From contig NW_023501070.1 in the NCBI RefSeq assembly GCF_014066305.1, forward strand, positions 62,001-126,000: a stretch of DNA of 64,000 nucleotides, written 5' to 3'. The notes under the pieces were generated by a model. It was not told where the DNA came from and made no database searches. It saw nothing but the letters and a program-made list of their open reading frames with translations. Within the stretch, counting starts at the first letter, position 1; the number at the start of each line of letters is the position of its first letter. Shown here in pieces: positions 14,337-26,926 of this stretch. Position numbers and translations under genes: made by a program. The DNA comes from Letharia columbiana (lineage: Eukaryota > Ascomycota > Lecanoromycetes > Lecanorales > Parmeliaceae).

Positions 14337-15374
14337 TTATCGCCTATATTCCTCTGGATTAGGGCGAGGAATAATAGCATATTTGCCGCGTGGTTTGGCT
14401 GCCTCTTCGAGTCTCGCTTTGGCATATTGTTTGGCAAATACCTTTGCTTTCTTGTCTGCCAGCCGTTCGGCATACATCAGATCACGGTATTCTAATATAA
14501 TGAGGTGTTCCTTCAGGTCTGGCAATGTCCACTTTCTTCCGTACATAGCATATTCGTCCAGGAGACGGAGGTTTGCCCTGTTCCTCAAGTCGATTATGAG
14601 ATCTGGCTGAATGACATTGATCTGATATTCTTTATCGCCATACTTCTACATATATGCGGCATGTTTCATGAACTCTGTGTAATACTCGGAAAATGACTGA
14701 CTATCACGTCTTCTGAAGGTTGAATAGTCATAAACATTCCTTTGTCGAATAACGTCTGCTGGAGTCTCATAAAGATCACTTAGTTGATTCAGGAGGTCGT
14801 CGACTGAGAGATAAGGATTTTTTGTAGTCTTTCGGCGTCTAGGTATCGTGTGCTCGACAGCGTTTCCCCCAAGACGCGATATAACGTAGTTTATCTAAAA
14901 AGCGTCGGTAGGGTAATAATTCTTATTAAGACTAAGTTTATCCATAATTCTTATTTTCTAGTCCTCAAATTTAGATCTATCAATGCCATTGAATATAGGT
15001 GGATCCGATAGTCTCGGGCTGAGTGGCTGTCTGACTGGCTGTGGCGAGATTGGTCGATATCGATGTCTTAGTGCTTCGAAATCTCGTGGTATAGGTGGAG
15101 GTAAGGACGGGGGTGGAGGAGCAGAGATGCCAGCCGAGTTTTGGGCCTGTATCTCCTCTTATTGACTTGGTGCCTCGCGATATCGCTGGTAAAGATCCTT
15201 AGTAGATAGAGATCGCTGCACACGTGGCATGCGGAGTGACGGCGAGTTGGGAGGTGAATATCTTCTATGTAGGTCGTCGTACGTAAGGTAGGGATGGCCG
15301 CGGTATGTAGGTGATCGGCGATGCGGAGGGAGGTATTTTGGTGTTGATGTAGGTGGATTTGAGTCGGAATTCAT
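14337..15374 (-). pseudogene. Gag-like protein remnant of LTR element 1
   Basis: A single minus-strand frame runs 345 codons from ATG at 15374 to TAA at 14337. The N-terminal third is proline- and arginine-rich and disordered; the central part carries the pattern of a retrotransposon Gag: FNGIDRSKFED, then a helical region with YPTDAF, VDDLLNQLSDLYETP, SFSEYYTEFMKHA, and a basic, alanine-rich C-terminus. Four in-frame stops break it: TAA at 15159-15161, TAG at 14958-14960, TAG at 14895-14897 and TAG at 14646-14648. Each can arise from a CAA, CAG or TGG codon by one C-to-T or G-to-A change, as RIP would cause. No zinc knuckle is visible. Gag identity is inferred from pattern and LTR context; no nearby frame encodes pol. 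Confidence 0.75.
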
Positions 15375-15796
15375 GATGTGTTGAATGTAGGTAATAACGG
15401 AGCGGAGAAGATAGGCGTAAAAATGGCGATTTTGGCTGGACTTCCCCGTCTTACTGTAGTTATCGAATAGTGTTTTTTCGAATGGTAGGAAGTCCGCCGG
15501 GGGTCTGTTGGCCGGTGATAGATTTTTTGCGGGGAACGGAGCGGAGAAGAATTTCTTGTATTCGATGTAGGGAACTCGTTTTTTGATGGATTGGGCTACC
15601 GTTGATAATGTAGGTTGTCTGATGTAGGTTCTTTCGAATGATGTAGGTGGTTTGTGATTTGTATGTGTGGTGGTGCTTCTGTATGGTAGAAATACCCAGC
15701 GTTTTCTTTATCAGGCTCGGTCGCTTGCTCCGAGCAAAAAGTGAAAAACCCGTCAGTTCTCTTCGCCGGGGGGTGTACGAAGGAGCCTTATTATAA

Positions 15797-15958
15797 TGTC
15801 AGGACCAGCATAGGTACGATACCAGTATGGGTGAGGTAGATAGGATAATAAGGCTACCGAACTATGTATGTGGGCAGGAGGCATGATATGGTAGGGGATG
15901 CCTCCGCCAAGGCCCGCTAGCTATAGGGCTGAGGGCTGAGTAGGGTACGCTCGTAACA
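15797..15958 (-). repeat. 5' LTR of LTR element 1
   Basis: 162 bp, plus-strand form TGTCAGGACCAG...CTCGTAACA. It is the better preserved LTR of the pair. In the element's sense it starts TGTTACGAGCG and is followed by TTATAATAAGGC, also found after the LTR of element 2. No clear tRNA primer-binding site is visible. Confidence 0.88.
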
Positions 15959-18450
15959 CTTATATTATTACGATTAAGCTATAAGATTTACTTTATAATT
16001 TATTAAGTTATATTAAATTATTAAGATCTCTCTTTCTTATTAAGCTTTATCTTTCTATTATATTAATTAATATAAAAAATAAATAATTAATAATACTTAA
16101 ATATATACTCTAATATTAAATCTTTATTATCGACCTTTATATTATTCTATATCTTTCTTTAACTTATAATCTTATTAATTTTAATATCGTAAGAGTTAAT
16201 TAATCGAAGAGTATAATCTTATTTAATTAAGAGCTTTATTAATATAATATCTTCTATTATTAAACGCCTCTTCTTTTATAATAAAAGCGTATTATTATTT
16301 TTATAAGTTTTAAATATAATAACGTTATCTATTAGATTATTAACGAACTTCTTTTATAAAGAATAATAACGAATTTATAATTAAGAATTATTCTTATTTA
16401 AACTAATATTAATAAATTAAAAATCTATTTTATTTTCTTTATAGATATTAAGTAGATTAGATAATAAGATTAAAGGCGAAGCGATAGTAAAATAGAGAGA
16501 AAGCGGAGTTTTAATAAATTTAGATTAAGGCGAAATATTAATAAGTCTAAAAGAGATTAAAAATTTTAAGATTTATTTTTACTTAATAAAAGGAAAGGCT
16601 AAATACTTAAATATTTTATATCTATAAATCTAAAAAGTAAATTTTCATACGATTTTCGTCGGATTCGTACTATAAGTACGATTTAGTCTATTAAATAGAC
16701 TTTATTTATATTTAATTCTTTTCGCTAATTCTACTAGTTTAGTAACTTTAAAAAATTTTAATAACTTTAAAAATTTTACGTAATATACTCTAATATACTC
16801 TAAGTACTATTCTATATATATATGATATTAATATATATTATTATTAATATACGTATTATTATACGCTATATTAAAGTATTATCTATATAACTAATTTTAT
16901 TAAATTATCTAATTTCGTAATTAAATTTAAGTTAACGTTAATACTCGTTATCGTAGAATCTTATCATTATAACGTTAATTATTAGAACTTTTCTTTTTTT
17001 ATATATATTATTATTAAACTAATAGAACTAGTAAAAAAGATTAAGATAATTAGTAAATCGACGGAATTTAAGCGAATTCTAATTAGATTTACTAATTCGA
17101 CGAATTTTATAATTTCCGCGATATACGCGCGATTAGTAATTTCAAATTTTATAGAAACTTTTTAGATTTATAGATATAGAGAGTTATTAAGATTAAGAAT
17201 ATAAGTATATTAATAAATCTCGCGAAGTTTTAAAGATATTAACTTCGATATCTAATATCTTAATCGAAGCTAGAATTAATATTAATACTTATTATTAATA
17301 TAAGAAAGTAAGATTAATAAATCTTTAATTACGCGCTATAAGAATATCTACTATTTAAATATATATACTCGCTTTTAATACTTATATATCTTTTATAAGT
17401 TTTTATTATTATTTATAATTAAGCTTATATTATTTACTTTATAAATTAAATAAGATAATATTATAGAATTTTTATCGATATTATCTTAAAATCGTTTCGA
17501 TTAAAAATAAATAATAAAAGCTTTAAGATTAAGTTATTCTTAGAATTAAGAGATTATTATTAGATTATCTATTAACTTCTAAATAAAGATAAATTTATAC
17601 TTATTTAAATTATCGATAATAATAAGTTAAAGAAAATTAATATTAAAAGGATTTTTGGTTAATAGTTTACTAAATTAATAGAGATTTATTAATCTCTTAA
17701 TCGTTAAGAGCTTCTAAGTCTTTATATATCCGTCTTTCTACGTTTCTATTAATTCTCTCTTAAGTAATTACTTCTCTTACTTCGTAAGCGCTTCATTAAT
17801 TAATAAAATTAATTTATATAAGAATTTAAAAAGAAAGCTAAGATCTTATACGATTATATAATTAGAAATAAATAGTAATTAAATAATCTCGCTTATAATA
17901 ATATTAATCTTTCTCTTATATAATCTTATAAACTTTTTTTAAAAATCTTTATATTTTAATTAACGCGAGAATTTCTCTTCTATTACTTTAAATATAGACT
18001 CTAAAAATCGAAGTTTTTTATAAATATTATCTCGATTCGTAATAATATCTAACTTCGCGACATCGATTTTAAAATAGAAATCGATTTCGATAAACGCTAT
18101 TATTATAAGTATATCGTTTAAAAAAAATATAAATATCGATATAATAATATATATAATGCGATAATAAGAAAACGCGCGTTAGATTAAGTAAGATATAAGA
18201 TAAAAGAAATTTAAATAAAACTATAAAGTTCGAGTCGAATATTCGATATTATTTTCTAGAATATATATTATATCTTTAACTAATTTTAATTAATTATAAA
18301 TAAATAAACTTCGACTAGCGCTAACTTTATTAATAATTATCTTAATAATCTTAATTAAATATTAATATATTATATCTTTAATTAACTTTAATTAATTATT
18401 AATAAAAACTTTAATAAAAGCTTTAACTAGCGTTAAAATTAATAATATAT
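15959..18450. repeat. AT-rich RIP block between LTR element 1 and Helitron copy 2
   Basis: Contains the right part of family X copy 2 and the TIR element 16621-17174. Near 18260-18440 a stretch with ATATCTTTAA(C/T)TAA(C/T)TTTAATTAATTA occurs twice about 100 bp apart, suggesting a small local duplication. No gene is seen. Confidence 0.6.
16621..17174. mobile_element. MITE-size element with 18-bp perfect TIRs
   Basis: TCTATAAATCTAAAAAGT at 16621-16638 is repeated in perfect inverted form at 17157-17174. Flanks read TATA on both sides. The homologous uninterrupted site in family X copy 1 (near 8312-8335, ...AAATATTATAAAAAGTTATT) has TATA once, so TATA (or TA within it) is the target duplication. 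At 554 bp, AT-rich and without a frame, it fits a Tc1/mariner-like MITE. The right ~130 bp recur at 33225-33348. Confidence 0.72.
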
Positions 18451-20520
18451 TAGTATATATAACAGAATAAGATAGAGCTGAGCTTAGAAACCTTGAATTT
18501 ATATGTGCAGCCAATCATAAATTCGGGTCCTATACGCTTTTTAATTAGACCGGCTGAGTCAGCCCGGTAGCTCTCCCGCGCCTCCCTTATCAAAAATTTA
18601 TATGTAGAAGTTTTACACTCTAAAATAACCAGCTCCCTACGAATATTGTTACTTCATAATTTCGTAAATTATAGAGCTCAGTTTACGCTTTCTAACGATA
18701 TAAAAATTATAAAGTTTAGCCTACTATTGATGGATTAAATTAATATTTAAATATTATAGTCATATTAGACGCGTCCGGAATCGGATAATAATTCTTTCAC
18801 CTATTTATTATTCTTTCATCATTCTATCAATTCTATCAATTCTACCAATTTCACCAATATAAATACAATCGTCTTCGGTACCCCTCGCCCAATTAGAGTC
18901 CCTTACTAACGCCCTTAGGCCACCCCTCGACGAATCCGCTACTGCTGGCAATCGAGGCCGCAAGTAAGTCTAATAGCTATCTACTACTACTTATAAACGC
19001 GTTAAAAGGCCCTTAAAAAGAGCTCGAACGGATACGTCCTCCTCTATATACTTCTTTTAAGCTAGCGGTAAGTGGGTTAAACTAATATTCAAATATTATA
19101 GTCACACCAAACGCGTCCGGACGTTATATGCTCTTCACGATTCCACATTAAATCATTATTTAATAAGCGGAGAACACTACTGCAACTTGGCCGTTTTACA
19201 TTAAATTATTACTTAGTAAGCGGAGAACACCATTGTAACTTGGCCTATCATTCCTACTGCATTAAGAAATAAGAGGAGGAACTATAACAGGTAAATGTGG
19301 AGAATACTGCGGAGAAACCAAGCGGTAATAAGGCCACTATCGTCAAGAACACGGCTCAGCTCTCCAAGATCTCACGTTATATGCTCTTCACGATTCCATA
19401 CGATTTTATATCAAATCATCACTTAGCAAGCGGAGAATACCACTATAATTTGGCCTATTATCCCCACTGCATTGAGGAGTAAGAGGAGGAACTACAACAG
19501 GCAAATGCGGAGAACACTGCGGAGAAATCAAGCGGCAACAAGGCTACTATCGTCAAGAACACGGCTCAGCTCTCCAAGATCCCACGTCATATGCTCTCCA
19601 CGGTTCCACATTAAATCATCACTCAGCAAGCGGAGAACATTACTGCAACTTGATCGTTTCACATCAAATTATCACTCAGCAAGCGGAGAACACCACTGCA
19701 ATTTGGCCTGTTATCCCCACTATATTGAGGAGCAAGAGAAGGAACTACAACAGGCAAATGCGGAGAATACTGCGGAGAAACCAAGCGGCAATAAGGCCAC
19801 CATCGTCAAGAACACGGCTCAGCTCTCCAAGATCCCACGTTATATCAGTTATCCACTCAGTTAGCCACTTAGCTAGCCACTTAGTCTGATACTTTATAAG
19901 AGAAGGAGTAAGAGGAGGAACTACGATAGGCAAATGCGGAGAATACTGCGAAGAAACTAAGCGGTAATAAGGCCATCATTATCAAAAATACGGCTCAGCT
20001 CTCTAAGATTCCACGTTATATGCTCTCTATGGTTCCATATCAAATTATCACTCAGTAAGCGGAGAATATCATTGTAACTTGGCCTGCGATCACAGCCAAT
20101 TGGGCCTCTATAGGAGGAACATCGGATGATACATATTTGGACGAATTGAAATCGTCCGATATCTTACTCTGACAGCTATTTCATTATTCGAAAGATTTTA
20201 TTACGATAGAAGATAATGTGGGATTCACACCACTAATTAACATGTTATCTCCATTTCTTTCCGGTATTTCGATACTTCTTGCCATAAGGACATAGCCTTT
20301 CTCTATTTTTTATAGATAATTATTACGGATTAATTCTCCACACTCGATATACCTTCCTAATTAGGCCTTAGCGCACCTCTCTCCGTATATATATGTCTGT
20401 ATATAGGTTAAAAACGCATAGTAAGCGATTAGAGTTCGATTTAACTTAGGGCTAGGGCTAAAATTCGATTTAACTTAGAAAAATCCAACTCTATGAATTT
20501 AATTCATGGGCCTTTACTTA
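18451..20520 (+). mobile_element. Helitron-like non-autonomous element, copy 2
   Basis: Starts TTAGTATATATAACAG after A18450 and ends CCTTTACTTA before T20521, without target duplication. The 3' palindrome is nearly intact (20491-20509 region, ...TATGAATTTAATTCATGG). Interior order matches copy 3, but it lacks the segment after CGCGTCCGG and jumps directly to the repeat array at about 19121; copy 4 has the same junction. It is mildly RIP-mutated: CAA and CAC words of copy 3 are commonly TAA or TAC here. Confidence 0.72.
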
Positions 20521-23135
20521 TATATTAATAATAGAAGTATAAATTTCGCTATTATATCTATTAGAGATATAAATTTATTTAATAATAATATAGATTTTCT
20601 AAGATCTATTTTTTATTAATAATTTCGAAATTAATAATCTTCGATAGAATTTAAGCGATAATAATTACTTCGATAATTAATATTTCGAAAATTAATACTT
20701 ATTTTAATTCTTTAATATAAGAGATAATAATAAAATATAGCGACTAATAAATACTATATTTATATAATTTTTATTTACTCTTCGATCGATTAGTAGATAA
20801 TCGAGTTTCTTTTTTAATAGATATATTAATCTTCTTTCTTCTTTATATCTATAAAAATCGATTAATTAAATTATCTTCTCTTCGAATATATATAGCTTTT
20901 AATAGTTTATTTAACTTCGATCGTTTATATTTAAAAGACTTTTATTTTAATATAAAGATATATTAATTAGCTAAATATAATAAAATAGTTATATATTATA
21001 AATAACGATAAATAAACTTAGTATATTTCTTTTATAATACTTAAAATTATTTCTAGAGATATTATTATTTAAATTAAACGATTTAAATTAGAATAGAATT
21101 AATTTCTTTTATATAAAATATATATCTCTAAATTATATACTCTATAAACGACTTTATTATTTTAAAGTAAATATATAAATATAGTTTTATATATATAAAA
21201 GCGCTTTAATTATATATATATTAAATATAAAAAAACGTTTAAAAGTAATAAAAGTATTTCTCTCCTAAATAGCTCGTTATAAACTCTTTCTTTTTATAAA
21301 TACTTATTAATATAAGATATTTTCTATATATAAATTTATAAATATTTTTTATATAATTATAAAGAATATAAAGTTAAAATTAGACTTCGCGATAAGTAAG
21401 ACTAGAGTAATAATATATATTCGCTAAAACGTTAATACGTTATTAATTACTAAAGAATATATATCTTATAATTAATTAATAATAGATAAGAGAATATATA
21501 TCGAATATATCGCTTCTATAAAAAATAATATAAAAATAATAATAAATTTATTAGATATCTATAAGATTATAGAAAGCGAAAATCGATTCTTTTATACGCG
21601 TCTTTCGATATTATAAATCGCGATATAATTAATAATATTAATAATCTAATAACTCTAATTATTATAAGAGAAAAAGATATATATTTACTCGAAGATAATA
21701 TAATTACGAATTTAATATTATAATAGTAATTAAATAAGTAGAAGATGAGAAAAAAGAGAATAAACGCGATATAAATAATAAATCTAAATAATAAGATAAT
21801 AATACTCTTTATCTCTATAATAGGCTTAAGTTATAATACTATAATTTCGTCTTTAATAGTTAATTCTATAGAATTATATTCGAGAGAGCGAAGCGTTAAA
21901 AGATTAATAAAACTATAATTCGAATTAAAGCCTCTTAGTTAAATAAAATCGATATTTAATTATTAGACTAGATTAAATATTAAGTCGATATCTAATATAA
22001 ATAATTTTTAAAATTTATTTAAATCTTAAAAGATTATACGCTAACGCTATAATTCTTTAAGTTAGAATTTTTTAATAATAATATTAATAAATTTTTTCGC
22101 GATATTTATTTATATCGATTTCGAGATAGCTATTCGATAATCGTCTAGATCGAGGTAATAAATTAGCGTGGTTTTTCTCCGCGTCTCAACTACGCGACTT
22201 TTTTTATTCTTTATAATAACTTTATTATATTAAGTTTAATATAACTAAAATTACTACTCTATCTACTTCTAATAAGAAAGAATTAGATCGAGTTATAAAA
22301 TATTAGAAAAGAGACGCTTAGACTAATATAAGAAAGAAGAGACTTAAATAGCGTAATATTCTTCTTTAGAGTATACCTCTATTATTAGAGTATTAAGTAA
22401 TAAAAATTAAGTATCGTATAGCTATTAGTTATCTTTTAAGCGATATAGAAATTACTTTATATACGATATTTAGTCTTATATAGACTACTACTATCTAAGA
22501 TATACTTTATAGAAATATTAATTTATATATCTCTCTATAGAGTACTTTAGATTCTATCTAAAAGCCTATCGATATTCCGAAGCTGAAAATCTTCGTCGCT
22601 ATTATATTCTATAAGGGAATCTTTCATTTTTCTACTATTTATAATTATTGAAGAACTAATGAAATTACTCCGATGACTTTATTAATTATTAGAAACTCTT
22701 ATCTCGATTACTACTCTATTAAAACTACTACGAGATAATTATAATTAATAAGATTTAAATACTATTCGATAGTATCTTATATATCGTTTAGACATTTAAA
22801 AGAGACGTTTTAATAGAGAAATTAGTAGTAATAGTAGGAAAGTATTAAAGATTAAAGGGGGATATACTATATATAAAGTCTCTTTATATCGTAAAGAGAA
22901 CTATATGAAACGATTTCATAATAGAAAGAATTAAATAGAGTTTATAGAATAAATCTAAATTATTAAGTATAGATTATATAGTAGTTATAAAGTAATAGTA
23001 TTAATAATAATAATAGAAATCGCATTTATTATCTTCGAACGATTATCGAATAACTTTAATAATATAAAATTATTAAGATATAAGATATAGAATATATATA
23101 GTAATAATATCGACGATAGTTAGATTAGTTAATCT
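20521..23135. repeat. AT-rich RIP block
   Basis: About 2.6 kb without a usable frame. CpG is frequent, CpA/TpG very rare except for short islands near 22160-22200 (GTGGTTTTTCTCCGCGTCTCAAC) and 22610-22700, which are less mutated. Probably the remains of a larger retroelement, but no domain can be read. Confidence 0.6.
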
Positions 23136-23301
23136 TATTACGAGCGTATTCTTAATATATTACTTAGCTCTATAGTCTAATATCTTAATAGAAGATATTC
23201 TCTACTATATTATATCTTCTTTCTATATATATAATTCGATAGTCTTATTATTCTCGTTCTACCTCACCTATACTAATATCGCATCTATGCTAGTCCTGAC
23301 A
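23136..23301 (+). repeat. 5' LTR of LTR element 2
   Basis: Reads TATTACGAGCG...AGTCCTGACA; the start is TGTTACGAGCG in the partner. It is heavily transition-mutated in its first 110 bases but keeps the CCTGACA end intact. Confidence 0.82.
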
Positions 23302-23558
23302 TTATAATAAGGCTTCTTCGTATACCTGGCGAAGAGAAATGCAATCGGACTCACTCCATTCGAATTAGCGGACGAATTCAAAGAAATGCGCTGGCAGGGG
23401 CTTTGGCAAGAAATCAAGTTGAGCCATCGTATCCCTGGGTAAGCCTACTAGACGGGTAACTCGATTTCATAGCGAATCGAACTCGGTAAATAGTAGTCGA
23501 GGGATAAATAAGGCATTAGACTATTCGTACGGCTAGCGAATCGAAAGAAATAGCCAAT

Positions 23559-23740
23559 ACCCCCACACTCACAGTGAGCCTGCTACAAGGGCAGCAAACG
23601 TACGACCTCTTCACTGAGCATGTCGATAACACACCATAGTGAGCCTGCTACAATGGCGACGGGAACAGACCCGGCAAAACGATTACGTCCGACCTCTTCA
23701 CTGAGCATGTCGACAACACACATAGTAAGCCTGCTACCAA
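23559..23740 (+). repeat. Imperfect tandem repeat inside LTR element 2
   Basis: The word GTGAGCCTGCTACAA (or AGTAAGCCTGCTACC) occurs three times near 23573, 23639 and 23726, each followed or preceded by CTCTTCACTGAGCATGTCGA. The last two units are about 87 bp apart. It is not seen in element 1. Confidence 0.6.
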
Positions 23741-23823
23741 ATGGCATTCAACACATTCAATTCTTTCCCTACCTTCCTACCAAACCCTACGAATCGACGA
23801 GATGGAACGGAGGATGAATTTTT

Positions 23824-24020
23824 AATGGCAAGAGCATGGGAGACACAGGGCAAATCTACAGTGAAGCTCCCAGGCCAGGCTGCCAAAAGGTGTTGGAGGT
23901 GAATGCATGCGTTGGATTTTCTTCAATTCTACCGATGGACTTGATGGCAAGAGCATGGGAGACACAGGGCAAATCTACAGTAAAGCTCCCAGGCCAGGCT
24001 GCCAGTAGATATTGAAGGTA
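23824..24020 (+). repeat. 119-bp spaced direct duplication inside LTR element 2
   Basis: About 75 bp beginning ATGGCAAGAGCATGGGAGAC and ending CCAGGCCAGGCTGCCA occur at 23825 and again at 23944, 119 bp apart, with very few differences. This is a recent local duplication within the element interior. Confidence 0.75.
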
Positions 24021-24363
24021 AAAAAAAATGGAGGACTATGGCAAGCAGACTGGGCAAGGAGAAGAATTCGGAGAATCTTGCTGGCACGCAGGCAAGATAT
24101 GGCCAATATCTCCAGGATCTCTGAAGGACAATGTGGGCATGGCACAGTCAAGACCAGCATGCGATCCGGCAAAACCTCGGACATGGTGTTTTTGAACGAA
24201 TTGAAACCATCCGATGTTCGACTGCTACCACCACACCTCGGCAAATCGTCTCCGGTCGAGGCCTACACGGACTATGGATGTTTGAAGACACAGGGCAAGC
24301 AATGGGCGTGCATCTCCGGTCTACCAGCCATGGGGGCCATGGCTATTGAGAGGGGGGGGGTAG

Positions 24364-24529
24364 TGTTACGAGCGTACCCTTGACACACCACTTAGCCCTA
24401 TAGCCTAGTGCCTTGGCAGAAGGCATCCCCTACTATATTATACCTCCTTTCTATATATATAGTTCGATAGCCTTATTATTCTTAATCTACCTCATCTATA
24501 CTAATATCGCACCTATACTAGTTCTAATA
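24364..24529 (+). repeat. 3' LTR of LTR element 2
   Basis: Starts TGTTACGAGCGTACCC and ends AGTTCTAATA (mutated AGTCCTGACA). The 5' half is almost unmutated; the last third is AT-shifted. Confidence 0.82.
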
Positions 24530-25430
24530 AATCTTTTAAAATTAATAACTTTAAATTCGAATTAAGATCGAAGATATACTACGTTATTTACTTCGATATT
24601 ATAAATATTATTAAAGTATTTCTAATATATAAATCTTTTAATATAAGTCTATATTATTAATTTATACGCTAAAGAAATACTAATAAAGCGAGAGTTTATA
24701 GCGAGATATATATCGCGAATTAATAGTAGAAAACGTAGAATAAGCTATTTAATAGCTCTATCGTTATTTTTATTATTTTAATATTAAATAAAACTTATCT
24801 CTCTTAAATATATAGATATTAATATACTTAATCGATTTATATTATAATTAAGAATCTTTAATAAAACGCGTAACGCGCGTATAGTAGATCGAGTATAGCG
24901 ATTTTAGAAATAATATTAATTATTACAAAAAAAGAAGCTAAGATTTAGATTTATTATTACACCTTAAATTTAATAATTAAAAATAACTTCTTATACTTTC
25001 GCGGTATACTATTTACTAATAAAGTATATTTAATAATTAAAGAATACTTCGAATATAATATTAATATATAATACGCGAATAACTTAACTCGAAGATATTA
25101 TTTAATACTAACTACTATAATATTAGATTATAAGAAATAAATAATAATTACTTTAATCTTAAGTAATAGATATTATTCTATATATATAATCTTACTTATA
25201 GAAAGAGAGCGATTATATTCTTTAATTTTATATTCTAAATAAATATTCGAGCGTATAGTCGAGTAGCTAAGACTATAAAAGAGATATATTAAAAAGATAT
25301 TAAAATATTTATAAAATATAATACTTTATAATCGTCGTTCTTTTATTAATAGCTACTTCGCTATCGATATATATTAATTATAATACTTCGATATTCTATA
25401 CTTCTTAATAATTAAGAGACTTATAAACTA
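24530..25430. repeat. AT-rich RIP block
   Basis: About 900 bp of AT-rich sequence with retained CpG and no frame, between LTR element 2 and Helitron copy 4. No recognisable element. Confidence 0.6.
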
Positions 25431-26926
25431 CAAGTAAAGGCCCATGAATTAAATTCATGGAGTTGGATTTTTCTAAGTCAAATGGAGTTGGATTTTTCCA
25501 AGTCAAATGGAATTTTAGCCCTAGCCCTAAGTCAAATCGAACTCTGATCGCTTGCTGTGCGTTTTTGACCTACTTCCACCACTACGAAATTGATTTAATC
25601 TATGTAGTATACAGGCACATATGTGCGGAGAGAGGCGCGCTAAGGCCTAATTAGGAAGGTGTAATAATTGCCTACAAAAAAAAAGAGAAAGGCCATGTCC
25701 TTATGGCAAGAAGTATCGAAATATCGGAAAGAAATGGAGACAACGTGCCAATTAGTGGTGTGAATCCCACAATATCTCCTGCCGCAGTGAAATTTTTCGA
25801 ATAATGAAATAGCTGTAGACATCGGACGGTTTCAATTCGTCCAAATATGCATCGTTCCGGAGTGATAATTTGATGTAAAACCGTGGAGAGCATATAACGT
25901 GGGATCTTGGAGAGCTGAGCCGTGTTCTTGGTGCTGAGGGCCTTGTTGCCGCTTGGTTTCTCCGCAGTGTTCTCTATAGTGTTCTTCGCAGTGTTCTCCG
26001 CATTTGCCTGTTGTAGTTCCTCCTCTTACTCCTTAATGTAGTGGGGATGACAGGCTAAGTTGCAGTAGTGTTCTCCGCTTGCTGAGTAATGATTTGATAT
26101 AGAACCGTGGAGAGTATATGACGTGGGATCTTGGAGAGCTGAGCCGTGTTCTTGGTGCTGGGGGCCTTGTCGCCGCTTGGTTTCTCCGCAGTGTTCTCCA
26201 TAGTGTTCTCCGCAGTGTTCTCCGTATTTGCCTGTTGTAGTTCCTCCTCTTACTCCTTAATGTAGTGGGGATAATAGGCTAAATTGCAGTGGTGTTCTCC
26301 GCTTACTGAGTGATGATTTGATGTGGAATCGTGGAGAGTATATGACGTGGGATCTTGGAGAGCTGAGCCGTGTTCTTGGTGCTGGGGGCCTTGTCGCCGC
26401 TTGGTTTCTCCGCAGTGTTCTCCATAGTGTTCTCCGCAGTGTTCTCCGTATTTGCCTGTTGTAGTTCCTCCTCTTACTCCTTAATGTAGTGGGGATAATA
26501 GGCCAAGTTGCAGTGGTATTCTTCGCTTACTGAGTGATGATTTAATATAGAACCGTGGAGAGCATATGATGTGGGATTTTGGAGAGCTGAGCCGTGTTCT
26601 TGGTACTGGGGGCCTTATTGCCGCTTGGTTTCTCCGCAGTGTTCTCTATAGTGTTCTCCACAGTGTTCTCCGCATTTACCTGTTGTAGTTCCTTCTCTTA
26701 CTTCTTGATATAGTGGGGATGATAGGCTAAGTTGCAGTGGTGTTCTCCGCTTATTAAGTGATGATTTAATATGGAACCGTGGAGAGCATATGACGTGGGA
26801 TCTTAGAGAGCTGAGCCGTGTTCTTGGTGCTGGGGACCTTATTGCCGCTTGGTTTCTCCGCAGTGTTCTCCGCATTTGCCTGTTATAGTTCCTTCTCTTG
26901 CTCCTCCTCTTGTAGAGTATCAGACT

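Larger units (their letters stand above)
13209..15958 (-). mobile_element. Short LTR retrotransposon 1 (gag-only, minus strand)
   Basis: Two direct terminal repeats of about 160 bp (13209-13367 and 15797-15958) bound 2.75 kb. Each reads TGT...ACA, with TGT mutated to TAT at the left end. A 5-bp target duplication CTTAT lies at 13204-13208 and 15959-15963. On the minus strand a polypurine tract (GAGAGGGGGGAG) ends just before the LTR at 13368, which fixes the orientation as minus. The interior has near-normal base composition and carries a gag-like frame with stops but no protease, integrase or reverse transcriptase, so the element is non-autonomous. It inserted into family X copy 2. Confidence 0.88.
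13040..18300. repeat. Degenerate repeat family X, copy 2 (doubly interrupted)
   Basis: Same family as 7630-9700, split by an LTR element (13209-15958) and by a TIR element (16621-17174). Flanks rejoin colinearly with copy 1 at both places, giving the relative order: family X first, then RIP, then the two insertions, at least one of which was mutated less. Right boundary is approximate. Confidence 0.6.
23136..24529 (+). mobile_element. Short LTR retrotransposon 2 (deleted, plus strand)
   Basis: Same family as 13209-15958, opposite orientation. LTRs of 166 bp lie at 23136-23301 and 24364-24529; target duplication AATCT lies at 23131-23135 and 24530-24534. A polypurine tract GAGAGGGGGGGGG (about 24349-24360) precedes the 3' LTR. 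The leader after the 5' LTR (TTATAATAAGGCTTCTTCGTA) and the last 150 bp before the 3' LTR match element 1, but the gag region is missing, leaving 1.06 kb of interior. The 5' LTR is far more C-to-T/G-to-A mutated than the 3' LTR. No intact protein is encoded. Confidence 0.85.

Noticed and set aside
14110..14610. 166-codon plus-strand frame in LTR element 1
   Set aside because: It is antisense to the gag frame and spans the 98-bp duplication; the minus frame has the Gag pattern and fits LTR and PPT orientation.
24012..24383. 123-codon frame at the end of LTR element 2
   Set aside because: It runs into the polypurine tract and LTR and has no counterpart intact in element 1; only the short ELKPSDV module is shared.
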